Assembly (NCBI GenBank): GCA_015227615.1
Contig: JAALGZ010000001.1
Location: 1,364,001 to 1,428,000, forward strand
DNA from: Labyrinthula sp. Ha
Taxonomy: Eukaryota; Sar; Bigyra; Labyrinthulida; Labyrinthulaceae
DNA: 64,000 bases
Direction of reading: 5' to 3'
Shown: positions 56,569-64,000 of the stretch, piece after piece
Layout of the letters: each line of letters opens with the position of its first letter
How positions within the stretch are numbered: the first letter of the stretch is position 1
Position numbers and translations under genes: made by a program
The notes under the pieces: generated by a model
The model's input: only the letters and a program-made list of their open reading frames with translations
The model's database searches: none
What the model was told of the DNA's origin: nothing

Positions 56569-57520
56569 TTCTTTTAGAGATTTCTTCTGAATATTGAGTT
56601 TAAGCTATGGCTTTATTGGCCAATATTACGCATTATTCTTTCATTCGTGATTTCTTAGAGAAAGCAAAGAAGTTGAAAAGAAATGAATATATATATATGA
56701 AGTATTTCAATCTTCTATAATTTAGAAACTCATTTTCCTTAACTACATTACAATGTCACTCGTGAATAGACCACTTTACTACCTTAAATTTCATCTCTAA
56801 GCCAAGGATTCAAATTCTTCCTCGGAGTTTGTATATTATTTTAGAATCGAAAAAGCTTAGAGTCTTTAGAATTAGCTTTTAAGCATCTTTCCTGAATCAA
56901 CTAAATTCACTTCAATTAGTTTAATATGAGCTTTACTTCTACTAGATAATGGATTGAACTCGAATAAGCTTTCACTGAGATCAAACATATATCATAACAA
57001 GGTACATAGAAATATGTTTCAATCCCCTTAAGAAAATTTCTTAGACGATTTCGTGTTGAAAACTATCCGAAAGTAGAAGCATTGGCTATTTTTAGTAGAA
57101 AAATTTACCCTGAAAAGATGTGGTATTATCGGTAAGCTGATGTGTTGATTGTGAAACTTTATCTAAATATGTATTTCGCATAGAGATACCTGTTTACAAT
57201 AAAGTAGCATACAGAAATTTTTTAGCGCATATGTTTGAACACTGATATAGTAAGCGCTTTTTATTTGTATTTTAACTTTTATTTATACTCTTCAAACATT
57301 GAAGCGAGGTAGTTCATATATTACTGCCGGCGTAAGTCTTCAAAACGGTTTCATTAAGTTTAACTAAGATACTTAAACTCGAGCTTTTCACTAGTATGAA
57401 TTACGCAATTTATTCTCTTCTACTTGAATATACTTCTCAGGGTACAAAATAAACTTCAAACGATTAAGTGAGATTAACTTTTCTTACGCCATTCTCTGCA
57501 GACATTGAATAATATGACCA
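56569..57520. other. No supported gene; upstream of PROPPIN
   Basis: AT-rich with many stops in all frames. A (TA)n run lies near 56684-56697. The PROPPIN promoter must lie in the first part, but no element can be named. Confidence 0.5.
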
Positions 57521-58330
57521 TTATTTGTCTAACATCTTCGCAGGTCCAGAATTATGCTCGAAGCAATGCTTTGCATCCATTACTGCTTCACCATGTCAAT
57601 GTATATCGAATGCTGCGACCTCTGTAGTAAAGAAAGATTCTATCATTTCTCCATTTTCTTTTGCTGCAATTGATCTTCTAGTTCCACGAAGAAGTTGAAA
57701 ATGTTATCTTTTTACTGCCACTACTTTCACATTGGTATACGGGCCATGTGATCCTTTCTTCTGTACTATTCGTAACATCGTTTCGTGGTAAGTTGCACCA
57801 GCATCTTAATGAATTATTTGAAAATTTATGTAGAACTACCTCCCCTAACAACCTTTACGTAACGCTCAGTTGAGAAGTTGTACTATGGGGGAAACGAAAA
57901 TAGTCTAGTTTTCTATCTCGATAACGCGGTTTTGATTTTGCGTTTCTTTAAATATTGGCGCATCTGGATTTGCCTTTTTTTCGGGTTGTGATTTCGATCT
58001 TTACCCTGTTCAGAGGTTACACTACCTGCTTCATCTGAATTTTTTTAATTGGAGAACCTTTCATAGAAATATCCATCTTTGATCTGATTTATTGTTCAAT
58101 ACTTGCAAGTCTGCTTGAGTTAGAAGGTGGGGCCTATCTGTAAGAATTTCATGGAGAATTATAGCCTTTGACCAGGAAACACTGCTTGAATTTTTACGTT
58201 GTACTCCTTAAGTGGACTGGAGCACATATATGTTTAGCTTGTAGGGTCTTCTGCATCCCTGGAGTAGTTTCCTTCCTTACTTTTGTAGTCTCAACAGAGA
58301 GTGCTGCTTGGGAGTAATTGCCTACTCCTA
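57521..58330 (-). mobile_element. Unidentified decayed coding region, probable transposon
   Basis: Minus-strand islands have clear coding character. At about 58180-58110 they read LHEILTDRPHLLTQADLQVL. At about 57785-57580 they read MLRIVQKKGSHGPYTNVKVV, then ENGEMIESFFTTEVAAFDIH and MDAKHCFEHNSGPAKML. The D-x-K-H-C-F-E-H segment resembles the D-x-x-H regions of some DDE transposases, but no superfamily can be assigned. Stops and frame changes separate the islands. Confidence 0.3.
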
Positions 58331-59876
58331 CACTATTTTAAGATATTTTGGCTTTAGGTTCAGCACTCCATTTCTCTGGAGTTTTAAATCGTATGGCGAC
58401 CTCTAAAAATTTACTTCGAATCTACTCTTCCAAATATCTGTACACGTGTAGATGAGTTGCTCCAGTACACAAGCACAGAGGCCTAGCTTTAAATCGATTG
58501 CTTGTACACTGTAGTAGTAAATGTGATCATTTCCAGTTGCCAAAGTTTTTCACATACTTCGTAGCATCTTCATGCATGGATCTATACCATGTAGGGATAT
58601 CTTTAGAAGCATCCTTGAATCTTAAACCTCAGTTTTTTAGTTTACTCTCTAGAGAGTAGTTATTCGAATAAGGAGATTGCAATATGTTTAAAGAAACAGA
58701 ATTCTCTTTCATCCAGTTGAAGCCAGTGATTGACATCGGATCGCCAGGCTATGAGCTAAGGGGTTATTGAGTTCACCAGAGTGGATGAACGCTAGCAATG
58801 TTAGTGTCATGGGATGCAATATCTTCAAGAAACTCGCCTTCCCGGTGCAGACTGCTATTACAGGTACTGTTTCCGGTTGATTCCTCATGGCTAACTGTGT
58901 TTGTCTTGGGGCGATCCCTATATTCATGGAATGGCAGAATTAAAGGAAATATTCTACCGAATCCAGTTCCTGGTGCAACTACATTTTCTGATATACTGGC
59001 ATGCAGGTTAGTGCTGAGATGTGTGAAGCTGTTCTTAGCTTCCAAGTGGGAATGGTCAGGATGATAGGTTATTTTCCTTTTCATAAGACTGTGGTATTGA
59101 TGAGTAGATAGAGGAAGTTCAAAGATTTAGAATGTTGGAGTTTTCTCAGGTACATTGGAGGGTTAACGCGGTGCTTCCTTTTAAGTAATAGACTTTTTTG
59201 CTAACACTGTGAATTCATTGGAATACGTGCTTATCTAATCAGTCATTGATTATGGTTATCATTTGTATTGTTATGAGGTCTTGTATTTCATTATTGCATA
59301 TTAATTTGATTGGCTAGAAATATAGAATACTATTGGATAGAATAACTGCCACCTTTGGCCAGAGTTAAGAATTAATTAGAAAAACCAACAGAATAATAAA
59401 AAAGGAATCACGAATACGAACAAAGAGATATCTAGAGACTTTGGACAGCACCGGAAGAAAACCACGAGCATAACCTTTACAGCGCTAGACACAAAACCTA
59501 GAAGATTAATACCTAGATTTTGATCCACATTTCATTATCAAATGATAGAGTAGAATGAGTAGCAAAAGTATTTTTGGAACTTAAAATATAACTAATTTTA
59601 TTACAGAAACTTGAATATAGAGTTCAAGTTAGCTGCAATACGAGAACTTAGCTAAAATTGAAGAAGAACAACCCTCCAAATAAACTTCGTATCTCTAGCT
59701 GAACGCAGCGCAAAGTCTAGTTAAGATAAAATTCTCCATGAACAATAGATTGACTGAATACCTTAGAACTTTAGTTTAAGTTTCTGTACAGTTCAGTTAT
59801 TCATTCTAATAAAACAAACTACTTTAAAGTTTTCAAAATGTAAAACCTCTACTGACTCAAGTTTTCGTTACTCGGG
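58331..59876. other. No supported gene; possible decayed element at 58.7-59.15 kb
   Basis: Around 58700-59160 G+C rises and open stretches occur on both strands (58798-59064 plus, 58773-59084 minus). No reverse-transcriptase, integrase or transposase motif could be confirmed. The remainder is AT-rich. Confidence 0.4.
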
Positions 59877-62771
59877 CTATGGTTGAGTGAGGTAGTGCTT
59901 TATTATATATTCTGCTCTCTTTGGGTTTCGATCTGTATAAAGAGAAACAAGATAGTTTGCTGCTGGAATAATTATCTCCTTCGGTGTATCTTTGTCTTTC
60001 AAAAGTTTATGAAAACGCTCTATCCCAAATGCTTCAAGCTTACAGTGAAAAGCAAAAACACCCATGTTAAATTCAACCTCATGACCAATTTCTCCATATT
60101 TTTCTTCTATTAATTCACTGTATTTTGATAAATATGCAAAACTCTTTAAGAGAAGTTTATTTGGATCAGCTGCTTTTCTACTTAATCTAAGTCTCAAGAA
60201 ACAAGATGATAAGAGCAAATATAAAACAGGATTAGTTTTGTTCTCATTTTCCACTGCAAGTAAGATTTGGAGTTGCCGTACTGGGTTTTCCAATTCAGCA
60301 TCATAATTAGCTAAGAGAGCAACCAAAGGAAAAGGAACAGAAGGAGTTTTATTGAAGAACTCCAAATGTTTTCTTTCATAAGAAGAGATTAATCTTCGAA
60401 TAATCCTCACAAAATTCTTTTTATCCGTAGAGTGATTAAAAGCAAAAGTAAGAATAGAAAAAATAGTCTGGCAGTTTTCAAAATGTTCATTAGTTTCTTT
60501 GTGTGCAATAATTTCATTTAGAACTAAAATCAGCTGCCTGGATATTTCATTTAAATCCCTAGCTGCTAAGCAAGCAAACAATAAAAAACTAAATATTTCT
60601 TTGTGGGATGTTGATTTTGGTGTAACCCGAACAAAAGCAACTTCTGAACTATAATACAAATCCTTTGTAAAAAATACTGCTTCACCAAATTTTTCAAGTT
60701 TATGAAGAGATAAAAAAACAAGTTTGAAAATTTTCATCACTTCATGTTCCTGAAGATAAGTATTTGGGGTTTGACCTTCTAAAGGAAACATACTTGCAAG
60801 TCTTTTGTATGATTCAACAGCATGATTTGTCCCTCCAAAATATGGGTAGAGTAAGTCAATTCCAGTTGCAATACACTGTTCATACGTTCCTGCTTCATAA
60901 AGCGCTGTACATAATTCAATCCTTTTTAAAGTAATTGGTCTTACTGGAGTCTTAGGTTCAATTACTTCTGAACCTCTTCTACGAAGAAGAGGAACTTCTT
61001 CAAAGTTCTCAACCTTTGTAAAAATGTTTCTTCTCTTTCCTTTTTTGAAATGATGCGTCGAAGAAGATGCGCCGTCGATTTCCATCGCATCTAAGCTTTC
61101 TTCCTCACTGCTAAGACTTTCTACCTCTTTCTCATTCTCGTCAGCAACTGGAGAAGAGGTCTCATTCAAAGGCGGCGAAGGCAATTTGAGAGCACAATCT
61201 GCTTTAGGCTTTCTAAGTAAACCAGCTGGTGGATCAGGTAGTACTAGATTTCTTGAGGTGCAGTTACTGTCCAAAAGAGCAGTGTGTTGACCAAAATCTG
61301 GAAGCATGTCATCAATTTTATTGTTTGTTTTGGACTTCATGCTCAATTTCCCTTGATTAAAGCTTTTCATAAAATTCTCATTGCTTTGATCAGTAAATCC
61401 GAATTTCTTATTATTCCAAAGAAACTCGACATCTGCTGTTCTGTCTAATTTCCAGCATATTTCGAAACATTTGCTTGCTACAAATTTAATATCAAGTTCT
61501 TTTCTTGTAAGAGTTGAAGCAACACGTTGAGTCTCCATGAACTTCAAAAGTTTCTTATATTCTTCAACTGCTTTGTCTTCTTCAAGTTTTTGTTCATAAA
61601 TTTGTCCTCGAATCCAAAATGCATACCCATCGTGCTCTATTTTTTCCAAACAGCAAAAGGCAACTTTATAAAAACATTTCAAGTAACAGCATTCAGCAAC
61701 ATAAAGCATAGCTTTTTCATAATCTGGAGACTTTTTTGCTTTTCGAATATGATCAACTAAACTAGAAAGCTCTTCTTCTTTATTTAATAAAGCTAAAGCA
61801 CCACCTTGAAGCCCTTGAAGAACAAAGGGCATAGATTTTGGTTTTGCCGTGTGCAAGTATTCAAATCTAAATGCAGCTGGATCAACTTGTGGAGAGGTTA
61901 AAAACAACTCGAAGAGCGAAATGTATCCAATAACCTTTTTAGGCTCTTCCAATCGTAAAAGAGCAGATAAAAATACTTCAAAAACTTCTAAATGCTTGTA
62001 AAAATTAATCTTTTCTTGCTCTGATGGTTCACCGCGAGTTAAAATCTTTCCACTGTTTAGAAAATCACGAACTTCTTCATCATCCACTACAATCAAAGGC
62101 TGAATGTAAGGTTCTAGACTTTTAGATAATCTGTATGGTGTGTATTTTTGTTTCTTGCAAAACTCAAGTAATTTAGAAAACCATTTTGGATTGGGATTTT
62201 TTTGGTTTCGTAAGATATATCGAACAGATCGAGTTGCTTCTTCAAAGTCACCAACTTTTTCGGCTATAAAAACTTTTTTTTCATAACTTTCAAAATCACA
62301 GTTAAAATAAATATTCTTGTTTCTTGTGGTAAGCGAAAAATTCTTTTCTTCATCTCCATTTTCGCGCTTCCTTTCTTCATCAATTTGCTCATCTGTGTCA
62401 TCAAGAGCATCTTTTGTATAAATAATCCTATTTGCAGCTGTTGAATATGCTTTATAAGCTGTTTTTAAATCATCTATTTTCTCTGCAATTGCTCCAACTC
62501 TCATCCAAATACTATAATCAGCACCTTTTACTTCAAGTTGAGCCGCCATTGTAAATGCTTGGATAGCTAATTTTGGTTTATTAAGCTCTTCATACATATC
62601 ACCAAGAACAGTGTAAGGATCAGGAACTTGTGGAAACTCTTCGATGATTAGCACGCATTTCGCTTGAGCGTCTTTATACTGCTTATTCATTAGTTTTTCA
62701 TATGCTTGACCAATTAATGATTTTGTTTTTGCTGGTCTTGTTCGATTACTTGTTGTTTTGGATGATGACAT
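59877..62771 (-). CDS. TFIIIC TPR subunit (GTF3C3 / Tau131 / Sfc4-like)
   Basis: Intron-free 964-aa frame from ATG to TAG. TFIIIC binds the internal promoters of tRNA genes and recruits TFIIIB; this subunit is the TPR scaffold that contacts TFIIIB. The N-terminal repeats match closely: IGQAYEKLMNKQYKDAQAKC, PQVPDPYTVLGDMYEELNKP, then KLAIQAFTMAAQLEVKGADY and SIWMRVGAIAEKIDDLKTAY at about 20-115. An acidic insertion follows (about 118-145), then further TPR helices to about 460. An acidic Ser-rich linker at about 540-580 (EKEVESLSSEEESLDAMEID) is followed by a basic patch. C-terminal TPRs end in YLVSLYTDRNPKRAEYIIKH. Length and order suit the family, which is about 880-1025 aa in animals and yeast. 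No neighbour is functionally linked. Confidence 0.8.
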   Translation of the reverse strand: MSSSKTTSNRTRPAKTKSLIGQAYEKLMNKQYKDAQAKCVLIIEEFPQVPDPYTVLGDMYEELNKPKLAIQAFTMAAQLEVKGADYSIWMRVGAIAEKIDDLKTAYKAYSTAANRIIYTKDALDDTDEQIDEERKRENGDEEKNFSLTTRNKNIYFNCDFESYEKKVFIAEKVGDFEEATRSVRYILRNQKNPNPKWFSKLLEFCKKQKYTPYRLSKSLEPYIQPLIVVDDEEVRDFLNSGKILTRGEPSEQEKINFYKHLEVFEVFLSALLRLEEPKKVIGYISLFELFLTSPQVDPAAFRFEYLHTAKPKSMPFVLQGLQGGALALLNKEEELSSLVDHIRKAKKSPDYEKAMLYVAECCYLKCFYKVAFCCLEKIEHDGYAFWIRGQIYEQKLEEDKAVEEYKKLLKFMETQRVASTLTRKELDIKFVASKCFEICWKLDRTADVEFLWNNKKFGFTDQSNENFMKSFNQGKLSMKSKTNNKIDDMLPDFGQHTALLDSNCTSRNLVLPDPPAGLLRKPKADCALKLPSPPLNETSSPVADENEKEVESLSSEEESLDAMEIDGASSSTHHFKKGKRRNIFTKVENFEEVPLLRRRGSEVIEPKTPVRPITLKRIELCTALYEAGTYEQCIATGIDLLYPYFGGTNHAVESYKRLASMFPLEGQTPNTYLQEHEVMKIFKLVFLSLHKLEKFGEAVFFTKDLYYSSEVAFVRVTPKSTSHKEIFSFLLFACLAARDLNEISRQLILVLNEIIAHKETNEHFENCQTIFSILTFAFNHSTDKKNFVRIIRRLISSYERKHLEFFNKTPSVPFPLVALLANYDAELENPVRQLQILLAVENENKTNPVLYLLLSSCFLRLRLSRKAADPNKLLLKSFAYLSKYSELIEEKYGEIGHEVEFNMGVFAFHCKLEAFGIERFHKLLKDKDTPKEIIIPAANYLVSLYTDRNPKRAEYIIKHYLTQP

Positions 62772-64000
62772 CGTGCTCTTGATAACTTCTATCTTAAGCT
62801 TTTTATCCTCTTAGTATATATAAGTTTTTCTTTCTTAATATTTAGCAGTTGGGCCATATGGCCTAAGTTTTTATGAGACGACTTTTACTTATGGAAATTT
62901 ATGATGAACTAGACATAGTTATAGGTTAGCATGTTAATTGCCCAAAATATTAAATTAAGAACTACAACCATTGACCTTTCAATTTTCAAAATTGTCCATT
63001 CTAAGGTAAAGACAATAAGAAACTAGTATATTAAGGTCATGGAAGATAATAACAAGAAAATAAAGTCGAGTCGAGAAGAGGGAAAAGGCGTTGCTGTATC
63101 TCTGAAATACATCTGACGAAAAGGGAAAGTAGCATATCTCTCTCTCTCTCTCTCTATACATATGTTGCACACCAAAACCATGGTTATCTACAAATACCTA
63201 GAAAGAAACAACATAAAACACGTTTCAAAAATATAAATTGTGATAACAATAAAGAGGATAACATTATCCCTCAAGCCATACCGTTTAGTGAGGGTTTCTT
63301 CAACTCTCCAATCCAACATGATTATTGGGAGCAATAAAACAATCTACTTCTGGGGTATCAATAGGTGCTAAAATTAGACCAATCGGGAAACAAGACACTT
63401 AGTAAAGTTTAGATAACATTGAGAAGTCAGTGCAACATTCAAAAAACGGTGTTAACTTGGAGGTAGAGTTGAACTTCAAGGAGCATTAATTTATTTTGAC
63501 GTCATGATGTTCTTACTTGGTGCCGTCAGTATAGTTCTTGTTCCTGCTAAATATCAAATAGAATCTATAAAGACTCAAGTAAATTAATTAAGTGAAGAGG
63601 TTTTTATGATTAAAAATTTACATGTTAAGTTTGAATTTGTATCAATTAATTGGTGAAATCTTAATTCCTGATTTCTCCGTGCTAGGAGAACTACCGGATA
63701 TTACATCCAATATTTGCAACAAAACTTGTAGTTCTATAAATAAAAATGAGCAGACAACTGGGGTAACTATCCTAATTTCTACATGAATAGTAAAACAACT
63801 TGATTCATGAATACCATGAGGATAACCTTCCGACACATCCTACAGAATAGAAAAAGATTCTAGGGTTGATGAAACTTGAGGGGAGTCCAACCTTGGTTCA
63901 TCGGTTGAAGCAAAATGTGAGAATCTTTGGGTAAAGTAGTATCAAGAAGTAACAACTCTGAGACATCTGTACACTTTCTATTTTGGGTCTTAATTAGAAA
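62772..64000. other. No supported gene; contains a (TC)n microsatellite
   Basis: A palindromic GGGCCATATGGCC box at 62849-62862 resembles the box in the short interspersed repeat at 20.4 and 43.05 kb. A (TC)n run lies at 63137-63155. A minus-strand open stretch at 63642-63836 has no recognisable domain. The first 100 bp hold the upstream region of the TFIIIC gene. Confidence 0.5.
63137..63155. repeat. (TC)n microsatellite
   Basis: Nineteen bases of uninterrupted TC dinucleotide. Confidence 0.95.

Noticed and set aside
58700-59160. A gypsy- or DIRS-like reverse transcriptase
   Set aside because: Phrases such as FRLIPHG and WGDPYIHGM are suggestive but no catalytic motif or consistent order follows.
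1-64000. tRNA, rRNA or CRISPR features
   Set aside because: No cloverleaf with a GGTTCRANNCC B-box, no rRNA-like conserved blocks and no regularly spaced direct repeats with unique spacers were seen by eye. A covariance-model search would settle this.

Overview
The window looks like AT-rich nuclear DNA of a unicellular eukaryote. Evidence: a NatB catalytic subunit (NAA20), a PROPPIN autophagy protein, a TFIIIC TPR subunit, GT-AG introns, and several eukaryotic transposon classes. Two introns can be placed from the reading frames and are only 28 and 32 nt; every other convincing gene is intron-free. A protist TIR subfamily, an LRR-kinase-TIR receptor and a ROCO-type GTPase point to a protist. 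I cannot fix the lineage from sequence alone; the TIR subfamily resembles ones I associate with stramenopile, alveolate or haptophyte relatives.

Layout. 1-11 kb is transposon graveyard: a Ty1/copia gag fragment at the left edge, a decayed Mutator-like (MULE) transposase at 3.6-5.7 kb, a hAT remnant at 7.4-8.6 kb, and a 720-bp element with near-palindromic terminal inverted repeats at 10.4-11.2 kb. 11.2-15.3 kb is a compact convergent gene pair: a small NTF2/SnoaL-like protein and a 1192-aa LRR-kinase-TIR-TIR-like receptor. 16.7-20.5 kb holds two nested decayed copia elements. 20.7-22.7 kb and 37.2-39.3 kb are two copies of a long non-coding repeat. A solo LTR lies at 25.3 kb. 27.4-29.2 kb encodes a Ras-of-complex/COR GTPase. 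31.3-32.5 kb is a LINE endonuclease fossil. 32.7-37.1 kb is a young copia element with 127/128-bp LTRs and a 5-bp target duplication. 40.3-42.5 kb is a lightly damaged hAT transposase. 43.2-44.7 kb is the 5' part of another copia. 44.7-53.8 kb shows only decayed, mostly unidentifiable sequence. 53.8-56.6 kb is the densest gene block (NAA20, a small secreted protein, a four-helix membrane protein, PROPPIN). 56.6-59.9 kb is decayed repeat-like DNA. 59.9-62.8 kb encodes the TFIIIC subunit, and the last 1.2 kb holds no gene I can support.

The host genes are housekeeping (N-terminal acetylation, autophagy or endolysosomal PI3P binding, Pol III transcription) plus two signalling proteins, the LRR-kinase-TIR receptor and the COR GTPase. 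Both signalling families are used for intracellular sensing in other eukaryotes. No CRISPR array, rRNA or tRNA gene was recognised. Host genes sit in tight clusters, with stops and starts 12-85 nt apart, separated by long transposon-derived stretches.
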